From NCBI GenBank assembly GCA_009741485.1, contig CM019236.1, positions 45,600,451 through 45,664,450 of the forward strand: 64,000 nucleotides of DNA, given 5' to 3'. The DNA is from Malurus cyaneus samueli. Taxonomy: Eukaryota; Chordata; Aves; Passeriformes; Maluridae. Under the pieces are notes generated by a model. The model saw only the letters and a program-made list of their open reading frames with translations, was not told the DNA's origin and searched no databases. Within the stretch, counting starts at the first letter, position 1. Every line of letters starts with the position of its first letter. Below are positions 34,961 to 53,128 of the stretch, one piece after another. The position numbers and the translations under genes were made by a program.

Positions 34961-37900
34961 ATATGGAAATAAAAATAGTCTTAATGTGTAGACACAACAA
35001 AGAGATGACAAAATCTTCCAGGCTATTGTCTCTCTTAAAGGATCTAATTACTGGAGGTAAATAATAAGATGCTTTAGGAGGAAAGTCTATTACAGCTGTG
35101 CTGAAAGGAGATTATGAATTGACAACAGAACTCAGAGACATTTACATGGCCCTCACTTTCACAGAACTGGTAATGGGTTGAAACCATAGTCCATCCTGGC
35201 CATACAATGTTACTAACTGGGATACTTCTATGATAATAATTTAATACAATTATATCATGTAACTTTATATTAAAAAATAATTAACAATAATAAACTAATA
35301 AGGAATAGGGAGTGCAGGGCTGGTTTTGGCAGTTAAAGACCAAAATGGAAGTGCAGAGTCTAAAGTCAGATGCACTTTAGATATGGATATGTGTGATGTA
35401 AAGCAATGAGTAACATGAGATTTTTGCCCCCCAGAATAGTCCAGACAAAAAGTTGATCACTGTAGTGGTTCCTGATAAAACTTCCTTGTCCTGTGTGGGA
35501 GAATAGTCTCACATAGTCTGGGAGAGAAGTCAGGAGGGCCAGTGTAGCAGTCCCAGCCTTACTGTGTGTAGTTTGTAAGGATGTAGGGTCCCCTGTGTTT
35601 CTACCAAGGTATTCCTGCATTCTCTCCTTTTCCTGCCCAGGGTTTTGTTTTCTAAGTCTGTCTGGATTCTTGTCAAGTTTCTTTAGTATCTCCTCATAAT
35701 CTCTTCTTCTGGGCTCTCTTGTAGGTCTCTTCTGTGTGTCTCTTGAGAGACCCTGGACAACAGCAGTTACAGAGTGGTAGAAACGCCCGATTCCTTACAG
35801 ACTTACTCATATTCTCTCAGTGTCTCACACTTGGTTCTTACCTTACTGGCATGCACAGTCTGCCCTTTCTGAAAGTGTCTTCACACTTTTCTCTGTGACA
35901 TTTCTGCAACTTTCACAGCAGTTAACAAGCTGCTTACCTGTAAATGGCTCCTTTATTCTTCTCTATACTCTCACAAGTGAAACTTCAGCCAGGTCCAGCC
36001 CAAAGCACCTGACACAACCTAGCCCTTATTCCATAAACAATCTTGTAACTCTTCCTATATATTAATCCCATGTAATCATTATGTTTCAGTCATCCCCACA
36101 GCTTATGCAACTCAGTAGATTCCCAGCGTTCCTGTTGATACTTCCACTGTGGTTAGAATCATTGTTTGTTGTAGGCAGACTTGGGAATGGTTTAATACAG
36201 CCAACATGCCAATAAGCTTCACCAGTCTTGTGTCTTGGAACTGTCAGCAGCAATGAAAGCAATTCAGGGATCCGGAAAGCACAGGCAATGTTTGCTCTGA
36301 TCTTATCATTGAACTAAATACCAGGTGCGAAGCACAGAAGTCACCGCAGCATCTCTAGATTGTGCACGCCTGATTCTCAGAGGAAGCTCAAGGTTCGAGA
36401 CAGGAAATCAGATGCTGCAGATAATCCTGCTACAGGATTGTACGTGATCATCCCTTGCAATCTATGAACATTTTTTTTCCATAGGACTTCTATTTGCCTT
36501 ATTTCAGATCAACAACTTTGTCCAGCTGCTGCGATTTCTTTCCTTGCTTTCTTCTTACTGGGGAGTCCAGAAGTAACAAAAGAATGCAATATGCAGTGTT
36601 TTATGCGGGATTATTGCATATCATTAAAGAAGAAAGAATGTATGAAAAAAGAGTTGAATCCCAGTTTTCATTTCCTTCACCCCTTGTTCAGACCAGGAAT
36701 ACAGACAGTTCTGTTTCATCTGTTTTGCTCTCCCTCTTTACAGGGAGATAGTGGAGTAGTGGGTAGGGGGAGCTCTTTAATTTGGATATTTAAACACATG
36801 TTAAGACCTTGCTTGTTCTGCTCAGGAACCACGTTAGGTACAACTTGAGGAGAGCATGAATAACTTTCAGCAGCAGAGGACTGAGTCCTCCCAAGTACAG
36901 CTTAGCAATGTCAAAACAAGTGTCAAAATGGAATCAGAGCCTGGATAAAAGATGTCATTCGTAGACTCCACCAACATTGCCCCATGATGTTTGTGTTGCC
37001 AGCTTAAAGCATGACATTAAGATTAAGCACAAAACCTCATTGGGATGGTGAAGAGAAGTACACAAATGTGTTAGACTCCAAGCAGTAAACAGTTTTCCTC
37101 AGAGTATACATTCAGGCCATGTTCTTTGAGAAGCTGGAAATGTCTTGAGACAGCTCTGCACTTTGTGTCCTGTCTCTGAAGACTAACTTCAAAGTAAGAG
37201 GATAATCTGTTATCAAGTACAAAAACCATGGGGATGACTGCAATTCCACAAACCTGAATGCTTTTTCCATTTATGGAAGGAGCTGTGAAATGCAATCTTG
37301 GCCACTAAAGCTCTCCTACACACCATACAGATGTTCACAGCTTTCATCATGCTGTGAAATACTCATCAAAATAGAAGCCTAATTAACACCTCTTATAAAG
37401 TCTGAAAAAAGTGACTCACCAGTGTCATGCTGTGAGCAGCAGTACCTGCATTCCTTGGACACCACCAGCAATATCATTCACACATGCACCCGTGTCAGCC
37501 CTTGTAAAGGTGCACATTATCAAGAGAATTAGTCAGGGTAGAACTGAGACGTATGATTTTGCAGACTCCAAACCAAATTACAACCAAATGATTACTTTCA
37601 CAACACAGTTAAGTCACACAAACAAAAGTTGTTGTAAAAGGCTGCTTCAATTAGCTGCTCATGACAACCTGAGTACACAATAACAATCAGAGGAAGAAAA
37701 GGGAGAGGTTTATAGGCTTTTTTTTAAAATAAACTTTTAATGTGCTATATAGGCATGATCACTACAAGATCTTCCACCTATACGCAATACTACACACTGT
37801 TAACACACTGCATTTTCACTGTACATTAAAAAATCTGGGAAGAATATTCCTTCACTGGAAAAATATCATACAATCACTTAAATAAACAAAGACAACATTA
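34961..37900. other. Intergenic, no recognisable feature
   Basis: Spacer between the CR1 element and the probable SHB 3' end. It is AT-rich with short frames only. No RNA gene or named repeat is recognised. Confidence 0.45.
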
Positions 37901-37904
37901 CAGT

Positions 37905-40454
37905 GCAAACAAAATCCTGGTTTTATTTATTCTGCAATTACTGAGTACTTTCTAAAAGTCTTTTAGAAAAATAATAAAAAAACCTTCCCATGGACAACCA
38001 ATACTTTCTGAGATTATTTCCTTTTGCTGAACCAAGAACCTTGATCTGATCCTTGAAGCTGTAGTAAGTTGTATACAATTTGTATGATGCATATTCACAT
38101 GATTTGTATGAAGCAATGGATCCCAAACCAAAATCTGCACACAGCAATAAAATGGCACCTGCTGGCTTCATATGACTTTTGATCAGACCCATGACAAGAA
38201 AGGTCTGGTACAATAGTTATCCCCATGAATTAAAGACAAAGTGCTTAAGGAAGCCAGACAAGGCCTTGGCTAATAATGCTGTTGGTTTCTACTGGTAATT
38301 GCTGTTAGACAGAGTAGGGGCATACTTTTTTTCCTTTAAAGAAGAAGAAAAACAGACCATGGAACAGCAACAATGTCAGATTCGACATGTAAAAGAAGAG
38401 ATATGACATATTTCTGTCCCAAAGGGCATGACAGTGTTGCCAGACCCCACAAAGGCCAAGACTCAGAGCAGATGCCACCTGACTCCTAACCTCTGTGAGC
38501 TCTGCCACCTTCACAATCTCCTACTCTGGTGAGAGAATATGGTAACTCAAAAGTGTCTGTATGCTCTTGTCAGTTGAGTAATGTTAAGAGAATAAAGAGC
38601 TATGCAAAGACTCTAGGGAAATAAAAAATGCAGGTAGGTGAGTGCATGAAAATGGGGGTGCTTGTTTTCGCTTGGAGAGGAATGTTGTCTGTTTGTCCTC
38701 CATTGTGCCACCCTTTTCAAAAAAACAGAAAACCTATTTCAACAGAGCTTCTGATTCTGGGTGAGATAGAGACAATTTGACCCACCACCATTGCTGCACA
38801 GAATGACACTGGGCTCTTCACATATGCGTGATCCACTTCTGCTCAATCTGCATTGGATGTCACATAAAGAGTAAGGCAGGCTTAAAAAGAAACAGAATGT
38901 TTAGCACCAGTGATAGTATATGGGTCATCCTTGAGGTTCTTATCAGATTAGACAATACAATGAAGCACTACTTTTACAGGCAGTAAATGGTTATTCCATT
39001 ACAATTTTCAGATTTGCACTTCTTTCTAAGCATACATAAAAAAATAGTAGTAGCTAAGAAAGCTGAATTAAATAGCACACAATTTCACAGTCCTATTGCT
39101 GTCTGTAAAATACATAACCTGCATATAACCAGTTTGCTACTATACCAGCTGATGGGTTAATGCACGACATTCTAGACTTATGTGGGAGATGGCACAACAT
39201 GAGGACTATAAGGCTATAGATACCTCAGTTCCAGCTTGCACACAATTATAATTTTTCACTTATCTCACTGAATGAGCACACAGAGCATGTAGAAAACATG
39301 TCCCAAGTGGATGGGCACTGAGTTGGCAGGACTAAGATACAGAGCAGCTTCTACAGTGCTTCTGGCTGACTGATCGAAAAATGGCAGGAGGCTTCTGCCC
39401 ATGGTGAAAAAGAACACTGACCAGAAGGTAGGTGTCAACAGGGCTGTGCTTTAAGAATGCCTTGGAAGACCAGAAAAAGAAATTCTGCTCTGCTACATGT
39501 CACAGTTCTCACAGCTGCAAAAGCCATCTTGTGGAAAGGCAGTGTGACACACATGTGTTAGCCTGCTACATCAGTAGGACAGCTGTTTGATCCAGATGAA
39601 TGAGCAAGTGAAGATTTTGCCTACTAAAGCTTTATAAAAGCCTTTGACCACCCTCATGCATAAATACTAACCCACATATCAAAATTACTTACCCTAACTA
39701 CTTAAAACATTATGGTGTAACTGCCCCAAACAGAATTAGCTGCCTGTACCTACGAATGAAACTTGCAAATGAAGACAGTAAACATTAAGAGATTATTGTA
39801 CCAAAAAGGATAAAAATATATAACAAACTACTGTTTAATTACATCCCCTATTCATAAGTAATTGACCGTGATTCGCTCTCACGAAATTATTTTAAGATTG
39901 TGTGTCTAGTAGAAGTTCACTATTTGACTACCCTAAGAAACTGCATTAAAAAAATTCCAAACCCATCAAACTATGTGACCAGAGACAGAGACTCACTTGC
40001 TAGGCAGCTCCTTCTCAGGTCCATCAAGAACACCCTAGGGTCCCTCAGAGTAAGGTTACTCTTTCTCATGGAGAAGTTTCTCAGGGTAGCAAGAGAAAAA
40101 AAAGTTGGTTTTTTTACAGCTGAGAAGAACATGCTGATTCTTCTCAAAACATGAAGGAAGAACTTTTGTTGGGAAGCACTTTCACATAGAAGATCTGGGA
40201 AGGTTATCTGCTCTCCTTGCACTAAAATAATGTTCTTTCTCTTATGTATCAATAAAGTTCTAGAGTCATGCTGCAGCACAAGTGTATCACACACAAAGTC
40301 CCTCAGACAACTCTGCAGAGAGCCCACATTCACAAGACTAAAAGTTGCCTCTCTCCACCATAGACTAAAACTCTGAATTCTGGCAATGAATTCTGTGCAA
40401 CCCAGCTTACCTCTCACCTCCCATCCACAGGAAGGGGTGAGACTAGGCTGGTTA
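37905..40454 (-). other. SHB: Probable SHB 3' UTR
   Basis: Immediately after the SHB stop codon (40455-40457) the minus strand has no canonical AATAAA that I can find until 37931-37922, where overlapping AATAAATAAA occurs. That signal is followed on the minus strand by T/GT-rich sequence (TTTGTTTGCACTGTAATG), as expected for cleavage. An ATTAAA variant near 39835 could give a shorter form. The UTR would be about 2.5 kb. This is inferred from signals only. Confidence 0.4.
37922..37931 (-). terminator. SHB: Candidate SHB poly(A) signal AATAAATAAA
   Basis: Two overlapping AATAAA hexamers on the minus strand lie 2.5 kb beyond the SHB stop codon, with a GT/T-rich downstream element. This is the first canonical signal I see after the stop. 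Confidence 0.4.
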
Positions 40455-40638
40455 TTACAGAGTCCGTACAGCCACAGGGTAGAGCAAGGACAAGTGTTCT
40501 GCTCCTTTGATAGGCAGCTTTTTTGTGGTGTAGTAATGGATGACTTCAGGAACACTGTCGAAGGGAGGGCTGTTCTGACCCAGGATGTATTTCTCTTTGG
40601 TTTTCATCAGCTTCATATGCATAAAACCTTGACTGCTC
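40455..40638 (-). CDS. SHB: SHB last coding exon: C-terminal half of SH2 domain
   Basis: The exon follows the acceptor CTTTCCTTGCAG and opens with G, completing an AAG lysine codon begun in the previous exon. It then encodes 60 residues: SSQGFMHMKLMKTKEKYILG, then QNSPPFDSVPEVIHYYTTKK, then LPIKGAEHLSLLYPVAVRTL, and TAA at 40457-40455. This is the C-terminal half of the SH2 domain, and the ending LLYPVAVRTL is that of SHB, where the SH2 domain sits at the very C-terminus. SHF ends in VAIRTL, and other differences here (TKEKYILGQNSPPFDSVPEV) also favour SHB. Phase and length agree exactly with the 48669-48788 exon. A long 3' UTR follows at lower coordinates. Confidence 0.96.
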
Positions 40639-42589
40639 CTGCAAGGAAAGCAAAGTGTAAGTTCACATTTATGCATAAGCATAGGGGGTGCAGCACCATG
40701 CAAGCTCTCTTTATGGAGCAGAATGTAGGAGACAAATAGCCAATAGCTGGTGGGTGACAAGCCAGGACAGCGGCCAGACTGGCGGAGTGACTGCAAGTTG
40801 CAAACCCCCATGGACAATCCAACACAAAGGCAGTGTAGGGTAATATTTTGTTTTCAGCACCTGTGCTGCCTGGATCCGTGTGCAAGGCTTATCTCACCCA
40901 TAAAGAGATCTACTGGTGTGTCAGAAGACAATCCATTTCCTCCCCTGAGCCTCCCCTTCCAGCCCCTTCAGTGTTTTCCTCTGAACACTTACTTTTCCCT
41001 ATATCCAGACCAAAGGCATCTGGACCCAAAGACATCTGTTGGCCTGTCAGAGGCCTGAGGGTCCCTCAATAGGTATGAGCTGGCCATAAACCTTGCTCAG
41101 CCAGGCAAAATCTGCCTTGTTCTACCCTATGGATGCCTCAGGACAGACCTTCTCATCCCACCCTGGCATTAACTGTCCAGAACACATCCCTGTGCATAAT
41201 CTGGTGGCTTCAGGTGGGAAAACTTCTCCTGATGAGCACCTCCCCAGGATTAATGGCATAACACCGCACCACACTGAGCACTACACTGAGCAAGGGCTCA
41301 GTGGTTTTCTGCAGGCAGAAACATGCAATTCCTAGGTGACTGATCGGCCTGCAAGGCACGTGGCCCCTTTGAGGGAAGGGAGGCAGGCAAAGAGCTTCGT
41401 GGAACTGCCTTGGCAAAGCAACCCTTCCTACATAATGCCACTCTGGTGGCATACAGCACCAGAGGTAGAGCTGACCTCAACTCTTCCCAGATGTGACCCT
41501 TCAGTGTCTGCTGTCTTAACATAGCATACAGGCTCCTTTACGAGTGTAAAGTTCAGCCAGGACAACACAAGCGCACAGCTCCTACATGTCAAGATGTTAA
41601 ATGAGGTTTAGAGGCTTTTTACAACTTGTTTGATGTCTCAATCCCTAACCTTCTGGCTCCAAGCCATTGTTTCGTATAGGCGTGTCCAGGGGCAGAGACA
41701 ATGGTGTTAAAGCTGGAGTTGGTGTGTGTCAGCAAATAAACCCAATTTAAGCTGGCATAGAAAGCTGCAGCAGGAAAACAAATCATGTTAAAACCAGCTT
41801 CTCTAAAATCTGCCATGCTCTAGTCAGCAGGTGCAGCATTTTCTTTTTTAAGCACCTGTATCATAATCAAGCTCACATCTTTCAGATGTATTCAACAATT
41901 CTCTGATGAAGTGAAGTTTTTTGGTGGGAAGAGACCATAGCAGGCACTGTAATTATGGCTCTACATGCTTAAAATCTTGCTTTAAATATAAATTTCTTAT
42001 TTGGAAAATGTATCTTTCAAATCACAACTTAATCTCTAAATTATTTTCCTTACCTAAGAGCAGCATCTTTAAATACTTATTACAAGGACAGATGTATTGA
42101 TCTCTTTCTTCAGTTCACTATGAATCTGCTTTGCTACAACATGACTTAAAAGTGTGCAGATAAATTAATGGAATCATGGGTGCATGCTAATTTCAGAAAT
42201 ATAGACTGGAGAATAATCTGATATTTTAGTGCAGAAAAGAATAAGACACAAGCCCTTTTTAGAAAGTTTTTAATTCAAGGGCATGATTTCAAGGTGCTAA
42301 GTTGACTTTATTCCAACTGAATTTGTTCTACCTTATAGATGAGAATTATCTGGTTTGATATGTCTAGTTACAATGAGTGACAGTTCATTTGGAACATCTG
42401 GAGGGTAGACAGCAGATAAATCTATAGTTTCTGCCCTTGGGCTGGAACAAACCCAAGCAGCAGTGCAAGCTGGGGCACAACTGGCCAGGAAAGGAACTAT
42501 GGACACGGTAGGACACGGTATGGAAGGAGAATGGTTCAATGGTCTGCCCATGAAGGCGTGCACAGCAAAGTGCAGCCTGCTGCTGGAAG

Positions 42590-43070
42590 ACAGTGAGTGC
42601 TTCAACAGAGCACTCATGAGGCTGCATCTCTAACTGGTGAGAGGTGTGTCCCATAATAAAAGAGATGTCAATACTGGAGCATATCCAGAGCAGAACCACT
42701 AAACATGGTCTGGGGGTGGAAGAACGCGATGTACACAAGGAAAGGCTTGAGGGAATTGTGTCTATTTAGTCTACAGAAGAAAAGGTGAGATGGAGGGTGT
42801 CAGGGTGCGATCACGCATTGTCTAAAAGGGAGAGTTACAGAGAAAACAGAAGTTTCTCAGGCAGCAGGCACAAGTGGCAAGAGAATTCCCACTGAACATA
42901 GGGACTTCTTCCTGGTAAGAATGCTGGAGCCCAGGGACCAGGATCAGGCAGGTCAGACGGGTTTCATCCTCCAAGTTTTCCAAAGCACTCACCAACCTGG
43001 CAAGCATGTACTGCTTGGAGGAGGGAATTGCACTTGACACCTCCAGAGATCTCGCTAGGCAGCTGGAAGG
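42590..43070 (+). mobile_element. Old CR1 LINE fragment near the 3' part
   Basis: Sequence such as CTCATGAGGCTGCATCTC, CATATCCAGAGCAG and GAAAGGCTTGAGGGAATTG follows the order of the region that in CR1 spans the end of ORF2 and the 3' UTR. It compares with the better copy at 34555-34720. It is strongly diverged and lies antisense to SHB within an intron. Confidence 0.6.
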
Positions 43071-46000
43071 TACGCAAAATTGACCCCAAAGCTTTGCAGA
43101 GTCTCACACGCAGTTTTCTTTCATAAACAAGTAGAGCTAAGACACAAGAACATTCAGCCAATGAACTGGTTTTACCTATTGCTAGTGTTTGCAGCTAATA
43201 CCACATTTATAATGATAGACTGATGTCTATCCTGGCTACTCTTCTGGATGACAAGAACTCTTTAAACCAAGCATTATTTCAGGCTTACGGGTGGATGAAA
43301 GCAAAGATTACATTTTTAAATATTTTCCTCCTCCACTCCCCTTCAGCCCTCTTTTAAAACTGTGTATTTGCTATCTGCCCTCCAAATGTTCCAAATGAAC
43401 TGTCACTAGTTGCAACTAGACATATTAAATCAGGCAATTCTCATCTTCTGTAACATAGAACAAATTAAGTTGGAAAAAAGTCGACTTAGCACCTTGAAAT
43501 CATACCCCTGAATGAAACACTTTCAACTGTAAAGTATTCTGTGACACTTTTCACATCGACACTAAGGATCCTTCTGTGCTGTGCTGTCTCACCTTCTCTA
43601 TTTGTCCCTGAAGTCTGTCCCACAGTCTCCCCTCTTCTGGAATGCCTGGACTCATAGACAATCAGTATCTTTGGTAACTGGTAAGGGCAGAATGCATCTG
43701 CATTTGATTGACAGCATTACTGCTGTTAGACGAGTGATGGAATTACAGGGACCACGTCAAAAAGGAACCCGGACATCACATTCCCTCTTCCTCTCCTGCA
43801 AACTCTTTCAATCTAAATTCAGATTTTGGTATGCAAAGTGATTACTGAAATTTCAGGTAATGATGGGGGAAAAAGCTTCATGGTTGAACTGTTTGTTAAT
43901 AAGTTTCTGTTTAGTTTTTGACACACTTTTGGACTGTACCTGAACAAATGCCTGACTGAGTAGTCCTGATTTTTGAGCGCTTATTTTTCAGCTCTTTCAA
44001 CAGCAATAACTATCAGAAACTGACACGCCCGAAGTTTTCAAAGAAAATAACCTAAGCAGTGATCTCACTGAAGAGAGTCAGTGCCTTGAAGAGATAAGAC
44101 ATAGACATTTTGTATGAGAGGGTGCTGGGACCTGAACTAAGGCATGTGATATCATTATCATGTGAATTCTGAATGTCACTGTGGTTTTTCAAATGTTGCA
44201 ATAACTCTTCCCCATATTTTCATTCAATTGAGGGAAAACAGTGATAAAACAGTGTGACTAGAGACAATGTTCTATCCTTTTTTTCCTTTTTGCAACCATT
44301 CCCATGAGTTTCACATACAGAAGAAAATTGCTAATTGCTAATCCCTGCACCAAATTTCTTTGGAACTCTCAAGCACAGATGTTTACACAGACACAATACT
44401 TGATGTATGGCTAATGGTCAGTCACACCTTGTTTAAAATGTTTGGCAGCACAACAATAACACCAAGAGACTTTGAATTACAACTTCCCTGCGCATTTTCT
44501 TTCACTTTTCAAAAGCCAGTGAAGATGGGAAAGGAATTGGGCAGACAGTTGATCAGAATGTGCTTTTTTGATCTTATGCATGAAGCATGATAAAAGAAGT
44601 TTTAGTAAATATTAATTAGGTATTAAACCAAATATTTTTCCCCAGGAAATATTAATGGCTTTGAAACATCATTCAATGTTCACAATCAGAAAGTTTGTCC
44701 AAGTCTTCTGAACACTAGTTTTGCTGAAGAAAACACTGTTTTGTCAGAACAGATTTTCTGCATTCATTTTGATAAAGTGTCACTTGCACAAGGAAAAAAG
44801 AAACAACTTTGCAGAAGCATAAAAAAGAATTTCTAGCAATGTAGGAAACACGTGTTGTTTTTCCATTCTGAAATGCTTTCCCATTTCGTAATTTTAACTT
44901 GCATTACACGCTGTTAATTTGAACAAAGCCTATAATGTTTCATGTCAAGGGACAGCAACAAGAAAAGAAAATCTTCTCTGAATAATAAAAACTCACTACT
45001 GACTCCCAGAAAAAGAAAAAAAGTTTGAAAAATCCTTTACTGGAGACATTCAGAGGCTGGCCTATAAACTAGTATTCCTGTTTCAGTTTTGCTTTTTCAA
45101 ACACATTACACACAATGCTGTCATTCTATACCTGACAGACACTATCTCCATGTCAAAACAAACAATGTCTCTTCCCCTACAAACAAGGTCTAGTAGCATT
45201 CATTCACACCCAATGTGTTAATATCACTCTCTATAACCAGTTCCCATATGCTTGCTGCTTTGAAGGTAGTGAGAATGCTTAGCTTGTTGGATTTTCCTTA
45301 GAAGTGACAGAATCAGCTTTCTGTTAGCAGCCATTAATGTTACCCATTATGGTTTAGGCTAGCAGCAGACTACTAACACACTTTAAAATATTTTTATTCA
45401 ATTGCTCATTTAGAGATACATCAAAAATCTTACTACCTCTTTGAAAATTATACTGACAAGAAGAAACTTGTAATTTGTACAATAATACAAGAATTACTTC
45501 CAAGAATAAAACTCAGCAGAAAGGTATAGGTCCAGCATTAATCCAAAACACAGAACTATCCAAAGTTTATTTGCTCAGTTTTGGAAATCAGGACCACTTC
45601 TATGGACTATGATGACAAAAAAACCCACAGCTTGCAGTTTCCTTTGCTATTCAGGGAAACCACATGCCTGTTTATGAGAGACAGGATCAGGATGTCAACA
45701 GGCACCACCCTCTCTGAACTCAGTTCTGCACTTCCACTGGCTATGATTGTGCAGCAGCTATCAGAGCAGAAAGCAAAGTCTGTTACTCTTTTTACTCACA
45801 GACTGCACACTTAGCTAATTTTTGAGATAATCCTAATCTAAAATTAACAAAAGTCACATTTCCCAAAATTGAATTTTGAGCCAAGAGATGAAGCGGGCAT
45901 GGTGCACGCTGCTCCAAAAGCCTTGGGAGAGGGAAACACCAACTGAAAGGATCAGCTAGTAGAGCCCAGCTGATCTTCACTGAGAAGACTGAAACATGAC

Positions 46001-48074
46001 AACCCCATCCTGAAAGCCTTTCCGCTGTTACATTGGAAACGCACCTCTGTGAGACTGATGTGCACAGAAGTAATTGCTGAACACCTGAAACATTTGTAAG
46101 TAAGAAATGGGTCTCCCTCTTCCATTTGCACATCTACCTGTACCTTTTCACAAGTCTGCTTGTTAGTCAAGAACAGGGCTCAGTGTCAGACAAGGAATCT
46201 GAAATTAGGCATTTCAACAGCAGTCAAGGATTCCTGGTCACAACACAGTTACCAAGAGCATGGGTCTCCAATTTTTACCCAGCCTTGCACAACTATAATT
46301 GGCTTTAAGGAAAGAGTGGGCAGGTATGAGTAAGCCAAATAGCTACAACCCTAAAGGAATACAGAGAAGAGGAAACACAGGGAACACTGCAGGGCTGACA
46401 GAGGAGATACAAGAGAATGTACAGCTGTCCCTAAGGCCTTTGGGATCCTTTTGGTCTGGGAATGTAGCTCATATTCTTTCCGTCTTCTGCTGTGGAGAAT
46501 TTAAACAGTGCTGACAAGGAGGTTTAGGTCTCTAGTTCACAATTCATAGAAAAAAGCTATTTGAAAGCTCATTTCATTATATTTGTAATGATAATTTTTG
46601 GAATTTGACTCAGACAGATACCCCACACAAATTCCCCATGCAAGTAAAGTCTGTCAGGCCTTCTCAATGTCCACAGAACACAAAAAGGTTTCCTGCTATT
46701 GAAAAAAGTGATCTTCAGAGACATCTGAAGATGTGAATATTGTGAAATATTCAGTTATATTAAATGAAAATGAGGAAGCTCTAATATATTTTCACTTTTT
46801 GAGTACAGGTAATATTTGGGTAGGTCCTCATTGCTATGTTTTGGGAAACAAAAACAGGAAAAGAAAACTCAAAAACTAGAGTAAAGTGGTTTGGGTTTGG
46901 ATTTTGCTTTCTGTTTTGCTTTTAGAAAAAGCTTGTCACACGAAACTGAAGAACAGATTTTAAATCACTGTTACTTAATCTCAGTACAAAATCAAGGTGT
47001 CATTCCTATTTCTTCCGCAAAGCAGAAATGCATGACATTTAACTGAAAAAAGTGCTAACTCACACTTGGTAGTAAAGTGAATGCTTCCCTGAGAAGCACA
47101 AACACACCTAATAAACAATGGTGAATGCTGTAGTACCATGCAAAGAGACTACAAGAGGATACTAAGGGCATGGACTCGGCTGTCCAACATAGCAAAACAT
47201 AAATTTAACTGTCACCTTTTCCTCTGGAAACTGTGCTCTGGTTGAATAACAAAATTCACTAGGCTGATACAAGAATTAAGTGAAATATTTTTTAAAAAGG
47301 TCATATTCCAATTGAATTTGAATTTAAGGGAAAATTTAAGCCCAAGGGAAAATATATTCCAAAGCTTGTGCCATTAATGCTTCAATGTTTGAAAGAATCT
47401 ACGGGACAACTATATCTGAGAATACACAGATCAAATGACAAAAGGAATAACAGGAACTGAACCACAGTTCTAATGCAGGTGTGTTCCGGCTCAAGGCGAA
47501 TCTCTGTATTATCAGAGAGATCCCAAAAATAATAGCAAAGTAATATGGATTTAAAATACAGTCCTACAAAATATTTTTCTTCTCAAGTCCTAGAACGGAT
47601 TATTAAATTAGTTCAACAGAAGGACTTCCTCTCAATCCAAAGTGGGATTGTAATAGCAGTCTAAAAGGTACAGTTGAGACCATCAGACCAAACCAGGGTA
47701 GAGCAGATGTGGGCCTGTTTCTAACAGATCTATACATGTGAAAAAAAGGATCAGATTTGGTGCTACTTATAAAACTGTTGTTACCATCAGGTATCACAAT
47801 CATCCCAGCAGTAAAATGCATCCTCAGAACAAACCTGAGAAGAAATGGCGTATAAGCGAAACTGGCAGGAGTAATGCTAGTGAAAAAGGCAAGTAGGCCT
47901 GCATCCCAGACTGATTTGGAAGGTTAGGTTCTACATCAGACCCTACCCTGCAAGGAGGAAAGAAAGGAAGCATTTCTCTTCGCATCTGTACAGCCTATAC
48001 CATGGTCAAGGGGGTTCCTTTTCCCCTACACAGAAAACTTTGACAATCTTCCTCAACTATAAAATAAACTTATG

Positions 48075-48160
48075 CTTCCATTGGCAGAAGAGTTGGACTA
48101 GATGGTCTTTGAACATCCCCTCCAACTCAAACTATTCTATGAATCTGTGTTATGGTATAT
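48075..48160 (+). mobile_element. Short CR1 LINE 3' end
   Basis: GTTGGACTAGATGGTCTTTG followed by CCCCTCCAACTCAAACTATTC and TATGAATCTGTG is a CR1 3' terminus in plus orientation. Only the last 80 or so bases are present, about 500 bases from an SHB exon and inside the intron. Confidence 0.88.
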
Positions 48161-48667
48161 TGAAAAAACATATGTAATGTACACTGCTCAGTCTGAGGCA
48201 GGTGAGGCAAATTCTGACTGGAACACTGCTCATTTCCTAATTCTGTAGACTTTCATCTTCAATGCTGGGCTTTTTACTTTCAAAAACTGTAGCAATGCTG
48301 TACACCATTACTCCAGTAAAGCACAGAAGAAAAATAGAAACTAAATCCCCAAACAATACAGTTCCTTATTTGGCCTAAAGCAGAAGCAGCAGGAGCATTT
48401 CAATTGAAAAACAGAAAAAAAAAATTAATCCAAGTTTATTTAGTTAAATGGACACCAAATGAAGACTAAAATCTCTTCACATCCTCAAACTGTAAGGTAC
48501 TAATTCAGTGACTGTCACCATACATCATGTAGGCTGACAGTGCCAGACCCTCTGGGAGCCCTTAGGAGCTAAACCAGTGCAACAACAAAATGATAATTTT
48601 CTCATCTTGCACAAGAGGAGTTAGGGCTTATAAAATACATTTACTGTGTTTTACTGACAAGTACTTA

Positions 48668-52956
<4,289 letters not shown>

Positions 52957-53128
52957 ATCTGCTTTTCCAGTTGAATAGTCGGATCTATTCGCTCTCCCAG
53001 GATCCCACAAAATTCTGGACTGCCATGTTTGATGGGTTTAAAGCCTCCTCCAGGTGCTCTTAATTGCCTGTGCTGGTCATTTGAGGGAGAAGTAGATGCT
53101 TGCCGTTTCCCACTTCCATTAAACTGGG
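52957..53128 (-). CDS. SHB: SHB exon: linker before the SH2 domain
   Basis: The exon starts after TGTATCTTGCAG and ends at AT before GTAAGTAAG. With the borrowed G it encodes AAQFNGSGKRQASTSPSNDQ (the first Ala lies in the previous exon), then HRQLRAPGGGFKPIKHGSPE, then FCGILGERIDPTIQLEKQ, with Ile completed by the next exon. The run RQLRAPGGGFKPIKHGSPEF is highly characteristic of SHB. The stretch between the tyrosine motifs and the SH2 domain is presumably flexible. Length (172 bp) and phase fit both neighbours exactly. The Ser/Thr-rich STSPSND part differs from my memory of the mammalian sequence but conserves its character. Confidence 0.96.

Noticed and set aside
39971..40555. 194-codon minus frame overlapping the SHB last exon and UTR
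   Set aside because: It is in a different frame from SHB, has no motif, and lies in the probable 3' UTR.
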